From positions 1-58,437 of IMG/VR virus record IMGVR_UViG_3300006738_000010: DNA of 58,437 nucleotides; one strand, written 5' to 3'. Positions 46,629 to 56,388 of this stretch are shown piece by piece. The position numbers and the translations under genes were made by a program. Numbering within the stretch: position 1 is the stretch's first letter; each line of letters begins with the position of its first letter. Source of the stretch: a virus. The notes under the pieces are model-generated. The model saw nothing but the letters and a program-made list of their open reading frames with translations, did no database searches and was not told where the DNA came from.

Positions 46629-49064
46629 ATGGGCGATAATGCGAAATCTGGACATACAACGGGTCTAACAGATGGAGACTACATACTCTCTCCATCTTTT
46701 ACTAATCTCTATGAGGGGCTTCATGGTAATGGAATCTTAGCATTAGAAGACGGGGCAGTAGGAGACGGTGATAGAAATACACCTGCGGATATGCCCGGCG
46801 CTATTTCTGCTTCAACCAATGTATTGACGATTAAGGGTGGGTATGCTGTCATTGATGGCATCGTAGTAGCATTCGGAGGAGGGTACGATAGCAATGCACC
46901 CGATGATTATACAGTAACGCTTGAAGATAGTCGTATAGAGGGGAACCAATCTGCCTTAACAACTGGTCAGTCTGTCCTTTTGGTAGTCTATGTCTGCTCT
47001 GATGGAGGTAGTACGAAGAAGAACATCTATGTAGAAATGGGCACTCCTGTGTCAAGCGGTTATCCTGTAACTCCAGAAGGATTCCTTTCCGACCCCAATA
47101 GTTCACTCGTGTCTAAGCAAACTACGGTTCTTGGGATAGTGAAATGTGTTTATTCCAGTGGCACAGGCGATTTGGATATGACTACAGCCGGAGGAGAGAT
47201 ACTCGATAGGCGAACATTCCTTCGTCCATCGCCAATTTACATGACTCCCGTAAGCACAGGCGCAGTAGGAGCCACTGTTACGGATTCAAATCGCGTTGAT
47301 ATGCATACTGACTTAGATGGTATTCACGGAGGTGGAGATGAAAATGGCGCACTGACTAACAGCGAGTTAGGCGCTCTATGGATGTCTTACAGTAATGCTG
47401 GGGATAACGTGCTTTACTTCAGCGGTAAGCAGGGCGGTGCACGAAGGTCATACAGACTCGGTCCAGACAAACTCAGCACGAGCAATGCTTCGCAGACTTT
47501 CAGATTCGATGGGCCAAACTTCTTTCATGCTACGCCTACTGGTAACATCACACTAACGCCAAGTGGCACATTTCCTCCAAGTCATACGGTGACAGTAAAC
47601 AACGCTGCTTCTGCTACTCACAATATAGCATTCGACCCGTCTGGTATCAATTCCACCGTTGGTCCTGCGTCAGCAGCAGTATTTGCATACAACGGCAGCG
47701 CATGGGTCAAGATATTCGCATCAAGTAGTAGTTCGAGCGCTTCGGGTGGCTCTACTGGTGATGTTCAATATAATGATGGGTCAAGCGGATTCTCTGGCGA
47801 AGGGGTATTCACCTACAATGCTGGAACGAACACTCTTACTGTAGGCGTAGTATCAACAGCAGGCCTCATTAGTGCGCCTACGGGTGTGCAATTTGGCACT
47901 GGCACGGCTACTAATCCGGGTTCAGCAACTACGCTATGGCGCGATTCCGATGATTCAAGATTATACTTCAATACCTCAAAGGTGCTTCTTGATGGGGATT
48001 CCATAGCCACCAATTTGAATGCTCTTTCTGCTGCTGCTGTGGATGTCGCCGCCGATTCGATTGGATTCATTGACGCTAACGACTCAAATAATTCCAAGAA
48101 AGAATCTATCGCTGATTTGGCTACTGCTATGGCTGGCACAGGCATTTCAGCATCCAGTGGTGTTTTGAATCTCGATGCCGCCCAAACGGGCATTACGTCA
48201 ATAGGTCCAGCGAGTGGAACGCTTACTGTAAGCGACGACCTCACAGTCACTGGTGATTTAATTGTCAGTGGAGCGACTACTACATTGAACGTGGCTACGA
48301 TAGACGTGGCGGATAAAAACATCAATCTCGGTAGTGGCTTAGGAAACGACGCTGCCGTAGATGGAGGAGGTATCACTCTTGAATCATCGAGTGGCACTGG
48401 GGATAAGACGATAGCATGGGTTGATGCCAATGATGCTTGGACATTCAATCAGCATATTTACCCAAGTGCAGATAGTGCGCTGAACTTAGGTTCTAACACC
48501 ATCAGATTCGCCACTGGGTATCTCGATGCACTTACTACTGGCACCATCACTGGAAGCGGAGATGTTACAATCGACACGAATGTGCTCAAAGTAGATACTG
48601 CCGGAGATAAAGTCGGTATACTCCAAGCCTCCCCAGAGGCCACATTCCAAGTAAAGGAGACTGGTTTTGGATACGGTAGTGGGACTCTTGCAGCAGGTTC
48701 TAACAATGGCTCCACAGTAGTCAATGATGGGACTTCATCTACTGGAATCGTACTCTTTCATAGTCAGAAGTTCAGAGCAGGAAAACTGCTTGTCGAAGTG
48801 GCTAATGAGGGAGATGACCCTGATTTCTCTACTGGTAGAATATACGAAACTGCAGAAATGGTCATCACACACAATGGGCGGTCAAATGCGGCTGCTACAG
48901 AAGCATATCTCACTACATATGGCGTAGTTACAAGCGGCGGAGGCACACTCCAAGGCGCATATAACGTCGCTATCGTGAGTGGAAATGTTGAATTACAGGT
49001 TACACCTACGGTGAGCAGCGATGACATCACCGTGCGCGTCTCTTGGCAAGCAATGACAATATGA
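46629..49064 (+). CDS. Tail fibre 1
   Basis: An 811-residue beta-structured fibre. The N-terminal 200 residues form a globular part with LTIKGGYAVIDGIVVAFGGG. A Ser-rich linker (ASSSSSSASGGSTG) lies near 360-375. Residues about 548-610 carry a module with TTLNVATIDVADKNINLGSG and GGITLESSSGTGDKTIAWVD that occurs again in the next gene and is widespread in marine phage fibres. The C-terminal 130 residues (LFHSQKFRAGKLLVEVANEG to RVSWQAMTI) form a compact beta domain, probably the receptor-binding tip. Trimeric assembly is expected for the class. Confidence 0.75.
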   Translation: MGDNAKSGHTTGLTDGDYILSPSFTNLYEGLHGNGILALEDGAVGDGDRNTPADMPGAISASTNVLTIKGGYAVIDGIVVAFGGGYDSNAPDDYTVTLEDSRIEGNQSALTTGQSVLLVVYVCSDGGSTKKNIYVEMGTPVSSGYPVTPEGFLSDPNSSLVSKQTTVLGIVKCVYSSGTGDLDMTTAGGEILDRRTFLRPSPIYMTPVSTGAVGATVTDSNRVDMHTDLDGIHGGGDENGALTNSELGALWMSYSNAGDNVLYFSGKQGGARRSYRLGPDKLSTSNASQTFRFDGPNFFHATPTGNITLTPSGTFPPSHTVTVNNAASATHNIAFDPSGINSTVGPASAAVFAYNGSAWVKIFASSSSSSASGGSTGDVQYNDGSSGFSGEGVFTYNAGTNTLTVGVVSTAGLISAPTGVQFGTGTATNPGSATTLWRDSDDSRLYFNTSKVLLDGDSIATNLNALSAAAVDVAADSIGFIDANDSNNSKKESIADLATAMAGTGISASSGVLNLDAAQTGITSIGPASGTLTVSDDLTVTGDLIVSGATTTLNVATIDVADKNINLGSGLGNDAAVDGGGITLESSSGTGDKTIAWVDANDAWTFNQHIYPSADSALNLGSNTIRFATGYLDALTTGTITGSGDVTIDTNVLKVDTAGDKVGILQASPEATFQVKETGFGYGSGTLAAGSNNGSTVVNDGTSSTGIVLFHSQKFRAGKLLVEVANEGDDPDFSTGRIYETAEMVITHNGRSNAAATEAYLTTYGVVTSGGGTLQGAYNVAIVSGNVELQVTPTVSSDDITVRVSWQAMTI

Positions 49065-49076
49065 GAGGGATAGAAA

Positions 49077-52000
49077 ATGGGCACGATAAAAGATTTCAGA
49101 GTAAAGCAAGGATTGGTAGTAGAAGACGGGGATGTGACGCTTGCGAGCGACCATACTGTAAAAGCGGGGATATTCGATACGAATGTCGCTGCAGCCGGTG
49201 TTACGCTTACAGGCACGACACTTGCAGCAGATGGCTCAAATACCAATATCGACATCAATATCACCCCGAAAGGGTCTGGAGAAGTGAATATCACTAAGGT
49301 AGACATTGACGCTGGCACGATAGATGGTGCGACGATAGCCACATCGGATGTTACAGTTGGCTCTGGAAAAACGCTCGATGTTTCCGGCGGAACTCTTACT
49401 CTGGCTAATAATCAGATTAGTGGTGATAAAGTCGAAGGAGGAACAATCGCTGCTACTACAATTACTGCACTTACAACTGCTGGGATTACAGCGACTTCTA
49501 ACATAGATATCGGCGCTTACAATTTCAGAGCAGCGAGTATTACTGCAGATGGATTGACTTCTGGTCGAGTTCCATTTGCTTCCACTAATGGTTTATTGAC
49601 TGATGATGCCGATTTCGCTTTCGCTACTGATACGCTAACAGTCACTAAACTCGGCGCTTACGAACAAGCGGGTGCAGTTGATTTCTCCGATGAAGCAATG
49701 ACTAATGTGAACATCGACAGCGGTGCGATAGATGGCACGGCTATCGGTGCAAATAGTGCTTCTACGGCGGTATTCTCTTCAGTTGATATCAACGCTGGCA
49801 CGATAGATGACACAGATATTGGGCAGTCGACTGCAAGGTCAGGAGCATTCACGACACTCAGTGCGACCGGCGCTGTTACTACTGGCACTGCTGGCAGTGG
49901 CGTAGACGTCACATTCCATTCAGCCACTTCTGGCGACCACATGTTGTGGGATGCTAGTGAAGAGCAATTGAAAATTATCGGTACTTCAGGTCAAGTTGCA
50001 CTGGATATTGATACAGGTAACTTCACAGTTGGTGCTTACGGATTAACTGATGGTGGTGCAGCAACTATCGCCTCAATGGCTGGTAATTGGACTAATGCAG
50101 GTAGAACTGTGGCCGATGCGGGCACTCTTACAACCGTAGATATCAATGGGGGCTCGATTGATAATACGTCAATTGGCACTTCTACAAGGGCTTCGGGTAA
50201 GTTTACTTCACTCCTTGCCACCAGCACTGCAAAGTTTACTGCGAGTCAATCAATTACAACAACCGGAAAAGTCTCAGTTAAAAATGCTGATGAGGATAAC
50301 CCCGCAATAGAAACCAACACTCAATTTCAAGTCAATGGGCCTGCTTTATCTGGTTCCGATGCTACTACCAGCATGAATTATGCGGAAGCCCGTATTCATA
50401 CAGATATTGGTAACGACGATGTTGCTGGAACTACTTACAACGGAATAGGTAATGCCTTGCTCTTAGACCAAGCAGAAAATATCCATGTTGGTCAAGGAAT
50501 AGTATACACCCAAGGTCGAAGCGGCACAGGAAACTCTTGGGCTGTGGGAAGACAAGCCAACAGAGCGGGTGGAAATAGCGAAATTCAAACCAATGTATTC
50601 CATATCGGATATAAGGCTAAGGATTATGATAACGTCGCAAGCAGCACCGACAATCCTCTCAATGTTGGAAATTATCTAATGACTCTGGACACTAGCGGCA
50701 CGGCTAAGTTCAAAGGAGATATTATTCTTGATGATGGTGGTAGTCTCAAAGAACGGAGCGGAACTGCGGCTCTTACTTTTGATGCTTCGGGGAATATAAC
50801 CAAGATAGGTCAAGACTCTCCGAGCGATACCCATGTCTTGACTTGGGACAACAGCGCTGGATATGCTGTTTGGTCTGCTTCTGCTTCAGGCGCAGACGGA
50901 ATGGGTAGCGGATTTGTCTTAGAAGATGGGGACGGCACAGAAGTCACAATTGATGAAGACAAAGAAGTGAAGTTCATTGATGGTAATGGATTAAAAATCA
51001 ATTGGACTGATACATCAACAGGCTCTGACGGAGACCCATACGACCTAACTTTCTCTTTGGACATTGACGGAATGACCGACATCGGTGCAGGACTTGCGAG
51101 TGGTGATTTATTCATAGTCGATGATGGCGCAGGTGGAACCAACCGAAAGACAACAGTGGACAGGATTGCTACGCTATTCGCTGGCGATGGTATTACTGCT
51201 TCCAGTGGCGTGATAAGCGTAGATGCCGCACAAACAAAGGCTACCAGTAGTATGACCAGTAGCACTTCACGCACAATTACGACTCCTTTACTGAGTATTG
51301 AGAGTAGCACGAGCACTAAACCTGTGGTTCAAATTAAGAATACTACTAACGACCAAGATGGTCCTTCTGAACTGCGCTTTGTAAAGGATAAGGGAGCAGC
51401 AGGTGCCGCAGGAGATGTAGCAGGTGCAATTACCTTTTACTCCGACGATGCTGCACAAAATAACCAAGCCTTTGGAAAGATACAGACAAAGACGACAGCA
51501 GCAACTGCTGGTTCAGAAACCGGCGAGATAGGTCTCAGTGTAGCGACATCCACAAGTGGCGCTCTCGCTGAAGTGCTTGTAGTCACAGGTGGCGCAACTG
51601 CCGCAACATCGACTGTTGATGTGAAGGGTCATCTCATCGTGCGCGGGACAACGACCACGGTGAACAGCACTACGATTGACGTAGCCGATACTAACATTAC
51701 TCTTGGAAACGGTGTCGGAAATGATGCGGCAATAGATGGTGGTGGAATTACTCTTGAATCAAGCGGAGATGATAAGACATTCATCTGGGTGGATGGAACC
51801 GACTCATGGACTTCTAACAATCACATGAACTTGACTTCCATCACCACTCCTGCATACAAGATTGCTGGCACATCAGTTCTCAACGCTACCACACTTGGCA
51901 TAAATGTAGTTAATTCGACTCTTACCAAAGTGGCCGCACTTAATGAAGGTAGCATCACATCGGGCTTCGGCACAATTAACACAGGCTCGTCTAATATCAC

Positions 52001-52586
52001 AACTTCGGGCACTCTTGCTGGAGGGGCAATTACAGGAACCAGTCTGGCGGTTTCGGGCACAATTACTGGAGATACTTCGCTTACTCTCGATTCTACTACA
52101 CTCACAACCGCCGAGTTAGGAGTCTTAGATGGTCTTACAGTAGGGACTGTGGCAGCGAGTAAGGCTCTAACTGTAGACGCCAGCAGAGATGTAGCCACAA
52201 TTAGAAATCTAACTTCCGATGGACAAGTGCAAGGTGCCACACTCAGCGCCGATGCAGTAGCCATCATTGATACAGCAAGAGGTAGTGGAGCATCAATTTC
52301 TGGCGAAACATCTCTCATGAACATCGCCAAGGCAACATACCGAGCGGCTAAAGTCTTGTATCATATTAAGAAGGACGATAGTGCAGATACAGATGCGGGT
52401 GAGATACTCATCACATACAACGGCACAGATGCCTTCCTAACTCACTATGCGGAAATCAGCACAGGTTCTGCAGTAATCGGAACTTGGGATGCTACAGTCA
52501 ATAGTGCTAATATCGAAGTGAGATTTACTCCTACTGCAGACGGGGCGCATACATACAGTCTCTGCACAACACAACTCATAACCTGA
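49077..52586 (+). CDS. Tail fibre 2
   Basis: A 1169-residue fibre behind GAGAGGGATAGAAA. It starts MGTIKDFRVKQGLVVEDGD, a segment nearly repeated at the start of the next fibre. Four repeats of the form V[DN]I[DN]xGxIDxTxIG lie near 49300, 49705, 49783 and 50138, as in triple-beta-helix shafts. Residues about 859-920 repeat the fibre 1 module (VADTNITLGNGVGNDAAIDG). The C-terminal 110 residues (ETSLMNIAKATYRAAKVLYH to HTYSLCTTQLIT) resemble in layout the tip of fibre 1. Probably a trimeric side or central fibre. Confidence 0.75.
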   Translation: MGTIKDFRVKQGLVVEDGDVTLASDHTVKAGIFDTNVAAAGVTLTGTTLAADGSNTNIDINITPKGSGEVNITKVDIDAGTIDGATIATSDVTVGSGKTLDVSGGTLTLANNQISGDKVEGGTIAATTITALTTAGITATSNIDIGAYNFRAASITADGLTSGRVPFASTNGLLTDDADFAFATDTLTVTKLGAYEQAGAVDFSDEAMTNVNIDSGAIDGTAIGANSASTAVFSSVDINAGTIDDTDIGQSTARSGAFTTLSATGAVTTGTAGSGVDVTFHSATSGDHMLWDASEEQLKIIGTSGQVALDIDTGNFTVGAYGLTDGGAATIASMAGNWTNAGRTVADAGTLTTVDINGGSIDNTSIGTSTRASGKFTSLLATSTAKFTASQSITTTGKVSVKNADEDNPAIETNTQFQVNGPALSGSDATTSMNYAEARIHTDIGNDDVAGTTYNGIGNALLLDQAENIHVGQGIVYTQGRSGTGNSWAVGRQANRAGGNSEIQTNVFHIGYKAKDYDNVASSTDNPLNVGNYLMTLDTSGTAKFKGDIILDDGGSLKERSGTAALTFDASGNITKIGQDSPSDTHVLTWDNSAGYAVWSASASGADGMGSGFVLEDGDGTEVTIDEDKEVKFIDGNGLKINWTDTSTGSDGDPYDLTFSLDIDGMTDIGAGLASGDLFIVDDGAGGTNRKTTVDRIATLFAGDGITASSGVISVDAAQTKATSSMTSSTSRTITTPLLSIESSTSTKPVVQIKNTTNDQDGPSELRFVKDKGAAGAAGDVAGAITFYSDDAAQNNQAFGKIQTKTTAATAGSETGEIGLSVATSTSGALAEVLVVTGGATAATSTVDVKGHLIVRGTTTTVNSTTIDVADTNITLGNGVGNDAAIDGGGITLESSGDDKTFIWVDGTDSWTSNNHMNLTSITTPAYKIAGTSVLNATTLGINVVNSTLTKVAALNEGSITSGFGTINTGSSNITTSGTLAGGAITGTSLAVSGTITGDTSLTLDSTTLTTAELGVLDGLTVGTVAASKALTVDASRDVATIRNLTSDGQVQGATLSADAVAIIDTARGSGASISGETSLMNIAKATYRAAKVLYHIKKDDSADTDAGEILITYNGTDAFLTHYAEISTGSAVIGTWDATVNSANIEVRFTPTADGAHTYSLCTTQLIT

Positions 52587-52611
52587 TGGACAGTGAAATT
52601 ATGGTGATAAC

Positions 52612-55353
52612 TTGGGAACGAATAAGGATTTTGTAGTAAAGAAAGGATTAGTAGTAACCGAAGACATTGAACTCGGTCATGCTACTGATACCACGATAGC
52701 GCGCTCCAGTGCTGGAGCAATAACCATTGAAGGGGTAGCAGTCCCCACTGTATCATCCACTTCCACACTCACGAACAAGACACTTACAGCGCCCGTCATC
52801 AACATAGGTTCTGATGCAGAAGGGGACATTTACTACCGTACTTCTGGTGGCGCATTTACTCGTTTGGCAAGAGGGTCTGATAATCAGACTCTAATGATGA
52901 ATGGTAATGTCCCTAATTGGGAAACAGTAAGTGGCGGTGGTAGTGGCGATGTAGAGAAGGTAGGAACACCAGTAAATAACCAAGTTGGAGTTTGGACTGG
53001 TGATGGGACTATTGAAGGAGATGCCAAATTAACATGGGATGGAACAGAACAACTTGAACTAACTGATTCTGATGCAGGTTCAGGATGGGGGCCAATTCTC
53101 AGTCTTTACCACGATTCAGCATCACCACTTGCTAATGACGGGCTTGGAAACATAAGATTCTATGGTAAGGACAGCGTAGGGAATAAAGAAGAATATGCTC
53201 GTATTCGGGCTAAGATAGCAGATGAATCATCGGGTACAGAAGATGTACAGTTGAAGTTTGGAACAGTTAATGCGGGTACTTTCGATGAAGATATGCTTGT
53301 TCTTTCTGAGGGTGGAGTTTCAGGAACAGTAATCAAAGATGAAGACAATTTGGCTTCCAATTCTGCTACTCATCTTGCTACTCAACAATCAATCAAAGCG
53401 TATGTTGATGCTAACGCAGGTGGCGGTGGTGCTTCTGCTCTTGATGGCCTGTCCGATGTGGCGGATAGTACCGATGCAAACTTAACAGAGAGCATAGTAG
53501 TGGGGAACGCTGTTGGTTCTGTTGCGAGTGGGACATGGGATAGGGTCTATTACCTGACCGCACTTGGTTCAGGCGCGGCGGCGAATATCACCACAGGCGA
53601 CGGTATAACAGCCATCGGAAGGAACGCAGGGAGAGCCATAACAACCGGCTCCGATTCTGTATTCATTGGCTCAGGGGCTGGGTCTAATTCGGATGGTACA
53701 TCGGGTGTTACTACAGCAACTCACAATTATATTATCGGGAACGCAGGTTCAGGACCAATGACCGGCAGTAAGAATGTAATCATGGGTGCAACCGCAGGTT
53801 ATGACCTAACCTCGGGTCATTCAAATGTGATGTTAGGATATAGAGCCGCCGCTAATCAGACAACGGGCAACTCTATGGTGGCTATCGGCCATGATGCACT
53901 TTACACAGGAACAGGTCAGAACTTTATGACCGCAGTAGGTCATAGTGCTGGATATAGCCATACAGGAACAGAAGGTGTCTTGATTGGTTCAGATGCAGGG
54001 AGAGAGTCAGGTAGTGGAAATGGTGCTGTTCATATCGGCAGACAAGCGGGCTACTACGCTACAGGAAACGACAATGTGTCGGTTGGCCGCACCGCTATGT
54101 TTGGGACAAATGGTTCGGCAACAGGGACTAACAATGTGGCGATGGGAAGAGGCGCACTTTACACCTACACTTCGGCATCAGGCTCAACAGCAATAGGACA
54201 TAATACTCTGTATAACCTCACCTCGGGAGGATATAACGTCGCTGTAGGTTATCAGACCATGTATAATGCTTCGGATGGGGAGAAGAACACCTGCGTTGGG
54301 TATCAGGCCATGTATAATCACGGAGGAAACTATAACGTCGCACTTGGCTACAGGACGTTATACGGAGCCAGCGAAGCATCATCCACAGGTGGCTACAATG
54401 TCGCCATAGGCGAGGAAGCCATGAAGAACAACACATCAGGAGGGGCAAGTGTCTGCATCGGTTGGGAGGCTGGTAAGGCTATAACAAGCGGTGGCTCCAA
54501 CATCGCAATAGGTCGTGCGGCAGGTTGGAGCATGACTGACCCAAACTACAACATCTTCATTGGCGAGTTCGCAGGTAAGTTGGTGACTACCAATAATTAC
54601 TGCGTCGCGGTGGGTCACTTCTCACAAGACGGTATGACAGGTAGTAACAATGTGAGTATGGGAGTTAATACTCTTGGTGGTACTGGGGCTGGAGAACACA
54701 ACACAGCAATTGGAAATCACGCTGGTCATGCAACGTCGAGTGGGACAAGAAATATCTTCCTCGGACAGTATGCCGGGAGTGGAGTCACTTCGGGTGATAA
54801 CAATGTGGTTATAGGTAAAGCAGATGTGACGGCAGATGCAGACGACCAACTCTCAATTTCTTCGGGTGATGGTAGCCCTATTTGGATTACAGGTGACTCA
54901 GCAGGTAAAGTCACAATGAATGATGTATCGCCAGCAGAATACAATACTTGGGCGCAATTCTTCTATCAACGAGATGATGTAGGAACAGGCACAGTCAATA
55001 TAACTTTACCTACTCAATCAGGGGCTGATTCAACTGCGGCGGGTTATCCAATGCCGGTAGCAGGGGTAGTTAAAGCAATATCATTTCAGTCTTCGGGTGT
55101 TTCTCTTAGTGGTTCAGATGCACAAACATGGAGAGTTAGAGTAAATGGTTCAAGTAGTGCGGGTGATTATGAAGATTTTACTTTTTCTCCGGCAGACATG
55201 GCTAATCCAAGCGGGACTAATTTTGTTTATACTAAGACAAGATTAGAATTAAGTGTGGATGCAAACGACTTATTACAAATTAGAAGACAGGCTGTTGCTG
55301 GTTCCGTATCATACGGAGATGTGAACTGTATAGTATATGTTGATTTTAGTTGA
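52612..55353 (+). CDS. Tail fibre 3 with beta-roll (YadA-head-like) repeats
   Basis: Starts at TTG 52612. This start is supported by MGTNKDFVVKKGLVV, which aligns with the start of fibre 2, and by a GGTGATAAC upstream. Residues about 325-745 are a long run of degenerate repeats of the form N-x-[AV]-x-[IVM]-G-x-x-[AT]-[GL], with 14-25 residues between units (for example GGSNIAIGRAAGWSM). These are typical of left-handed beta-roll heads in trimeric adhesins. A beta domain of about 150 residues closes the protein. The product has 913 residues. Likely a host-receptor binding fibre. Confidence 0.78.
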   Translation: MGTNKDFVVKKGLVVTEDIELGHATDTTIARSSAGAITIEGVAVPTVSSTSTLTNKTLTAPVINIGSDAEGDIYYRTSGGAFTRLARGSDNQTLMMNGNVPNWETVSGGGSGDVEKVGTPVNNQVGVWTGDGTIEGDAKLTWDGTEQLELTDSDAGSGWGPILSLYHDSASPLANDGLGNIRFYGKDSVGNKEEYARIRAKIADESSGTEDVQLKFGTVNAGTFDEDMLVLSEGGVSGTVIKDEDNLASNSATHLATQQSIKAYVDANAGGGGASALDGLSDVADSTDANLTESIVVGNAVGSVASGTWDRVYYLTALGSGAAANITTGDGITAIGRNAGRAITTGSDSVFIGSGAGSNSDGTSGVTTATHNYIIGNAGSGPMTGSKNVIMGATAGYDLTSGHSNVMLGYRAAANQTTGNSMVAIGHDALYTGTGQNFMTAVGHSAGYSHTGTEGVLIGSDAGRESGSGNGAVHIGRQAGYYATGNDNVSVGRTAMFGTNGSATGTNNVAMGRGALYTYTSASGSTAIGHNTLYNLTSGGYNVAVGYQTMYNASDGEKNTCVGYQAMYNHGGNYNVALGYRTLYGASEASSTGGYNVAIGEEAMKNNTSGGASVCIGWEAGKAITSGGSNIAIGRAAGWSMTDPNYNIFIGEFAGKLVTTNNYCVAVGHFSQDGMTGSNNVSMGVNTLGGTGAGEHNTAIGNHAGHATSSGTRNIFLGQYAGSGVTSGDNNVVIGKADVTADADDQLSISSGDGSPIWITGDSAGKVTMNDVSPAEYNTWAQFFYQRDDVGTGTVNITLPTQSGADSTAAGYPMPVAGVVKAISFQSSGVSLSGSDAQTWRVRVNGSSSAGDYEDFTFSPADMANPSGTNFVYTKTRLELSVDANDLLQIRRQAVAGSVSYGDVNCIVYVDFS

Positions 55354-55363
55354 AGGTGATTAA

Positions 55364-55573
55364 ATGGAATGGGATGAATTAAGAGATATTAGAACACAAA
55401 AACTGTTGCGTATGGACAGGTATCAATTATCAATACGATACGATGCGCTTACAGACGCACAGAAAACAGAACTACAACAATATAGAACAGACCTTCTTAC
55501 ATTACCACAAAATTATAACACACCTCAAGAGGCGTATGATAACATTCCCACCAAACCCACTTGGTTTGATTAA
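55364..55573 (+). CDS. Tail (fibre) assembly chaperone-like protein
   Basis: A 69-residue protein behind AAGGTGAT, directly after the last fibre. The pattern W-D-E-L-R-x-x-R...LL-x-x-D-x-Y-x-L...L-T-D-A-Q-K-x-E-L-x-x-Y-R-x-x-L-L-x-L-P...P-T-K-P-x-W matches the small phage tail assembly chaperone family found next to fibre genes. Such proteins aid fibre folding or attachment. The family call is good from the conserved spacing. Confidence 0.78.
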   Translation: MEWDELRDIRTQKLLRMDRYQLSIRYDALTDAQKTELQQYRTDLLTLPQNYNTPQEAYDNIPTKPTWFD

Positions 55574-55585
55574 GGAGGAAAAGAA

Positions 55586-55912
55586 ATGGCACTAAGAATA
55601 GAATACGAAACAGCATACGGAATAACTTGTGAATACGCGCATTGTGTGGTAATTGACGCTAGATGTAATAGAGATACAAAACGCTCTATTGTTGACGGCG
55701 AAGATGTTGAGATAAAGACATTCCCAATAAATTACAGTGGAAAAATATACGCGAGTGAATCTGCGTATGGTGATGGGGCTTCACCCATTGGCGGATTTAA
55801 TGGTCGCTTTGAATTAGATGCTACTGGTGCTAAGACACAATACAACATAGTAAAACAATGCTACAATCACTTGAAGACCAAAGATGGTTTTACTGACGGT
55901 GTGGATTGCTGA
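55586..55912 (+). CDS. Small conserved-type fibre-module protein
   Basis: A 108-residue protein behind a strong AAGGAGG. It is mostly beta with a final helix (YNIVKQCYNHLKT) and four cysteines (C15, C20, C27 and near the C terminus), which are not in a zinc pattern. FPINYSGKIYASESAYGDGA suggests a small globular virion or fibre-associated protein. It is the last + strand gene; its stop abuts the stop of the opposing gene with no base between. Confidence 0.65.
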   Translation: MALRIEYETAYGITCEYAHCVVIDARCNRDTKRSIVDGEDVEIKTFPINYSGKIYASESAYGDGASPIGGFNGRFELDATGAKTQYNIVKQCYNHLKTKDGFTDGVDC

Positions 55913-56179
55913 TTACTCATCCATCAATTCGCGGGCTTTCTGCACGCTGAACCGAATCTTCTGCGTGCTTGGTAAATACCAAAATGTCTCCTTTTCTAAG
56001 CCGAAGGTTTCTTCCACTCTTTGACATAGTTCGTAGCGCGAGTTTACACGCAAGTCATCGTCTATCTCAAGACCGAGAACGGTGCCTGTTTCCTCGTCTG
56101 TATATTGGATTTTCTTATCCAGCCAAACATAGACATTACCCATTAACGAGATAAGGCGGCGAGCCAACCACTGAAACAC
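55913..56179 (-). CDS. Small hypothetical protein
   Basis: Read from GTG at 56179 (88 residues), or from ATG at 56143 (76 residues). The first 20 residues are basic, aromatic and amphipathic (FQWLARRLISLMGNVYVWLD). The remainder is acidic alpha/beta (GLEIDDDLRVNSRYELCQRV, then helices). No family is recognised. It is the last gene of the leftward cluster. The GTG start lies at the foot of a small hairpin at 56179-56197, which might affect initiation. Confidence 0.6.
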   Translation of the reverse strand: MFQWLARRLISLMGNVYVWLDKKIQYTDEETGTVLGLEIDDDLRVNSRYELCQRVEETFGLEKETFWYLPSTQKIRFSVQKARELMDE

Positions 56180-56197
56180 GGTGTGAAAAATACACCG
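56179..56197 (-). other. Small inverted repeat at a gene start
   Basis: CGGTGT (56179-56184) and ACACCG (56192-56197) form a perfect 6-bp stem with a 7-base loop. On the - strand the loop is attttc-like and T-rich. It lies between two leftward genes and could be a weak terminator or translational control site. The stem is short enough to be chance. Confidence 0.3.
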
Positions 56198-56205
56198 CTT
56201 CTATA

Positions 56206-56388
56206 CTAACTTTTCTTCTTAAATGCAGTGTCTTGCCAAATATGACCGCATTCTTTGCACTGCCACAATTGGATTTGTTTTGCCCTACCTGTGGCTTGAG
56301 TATTGGAATAGCCCGAATATCGAGCCATGAGAGAGTGGGGGATATGCTTGTGTTCGCAATTGCGACAGTGGACTTTCAGTCTATCCAT
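56206..56388 (-). CDS. Zinc-ribbon protein
   Basis: The ATG at 56388 shares its A with the stop of the preceding small gene (TAATG), so it is preferred over a GTG at 56409. The product has 60 residues. HCRNCEHKH near the N terminus and WQCKECGHIWQ near 48-52 form a CxxC...CxxC zinc ribbon separated by about 30 basic residues. The C terminus is lysine-rich. It looks like a nucleic-acid-binding or transcription-modulating small protein. Its target is unknown. Confidence 0.7.
   Translation of the reverse strand: MDRLKVHCRNCEHKHIPHSLMARYSGYSNTQATGRAKQIQLWQCKECGHIWQDTAFKKKS

Noticed and set aside
47813-49342. Long antisense ORFs opposite fibres 1 and 2
   Set aside because: They mirror Thr/Ser/Gly-rich fibre codons, have no ribosome-binding sites and run against the operon.
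53590-54835. CRISPR-like or satellite repeat interpretation of the fibre 3 repeat region
   Set aside because: The repeats are at protein level, degenerate in DNA and in a single open frame, with no constant repeat/spacer pattern.
46629-55353. Diversity-generating retroelement acting on the fibres
   Set aside because: No reverse transcriptase gene is present and I saw no template/variable repeat pair with adenine-directed differences. One outside the window cannot be excluded.
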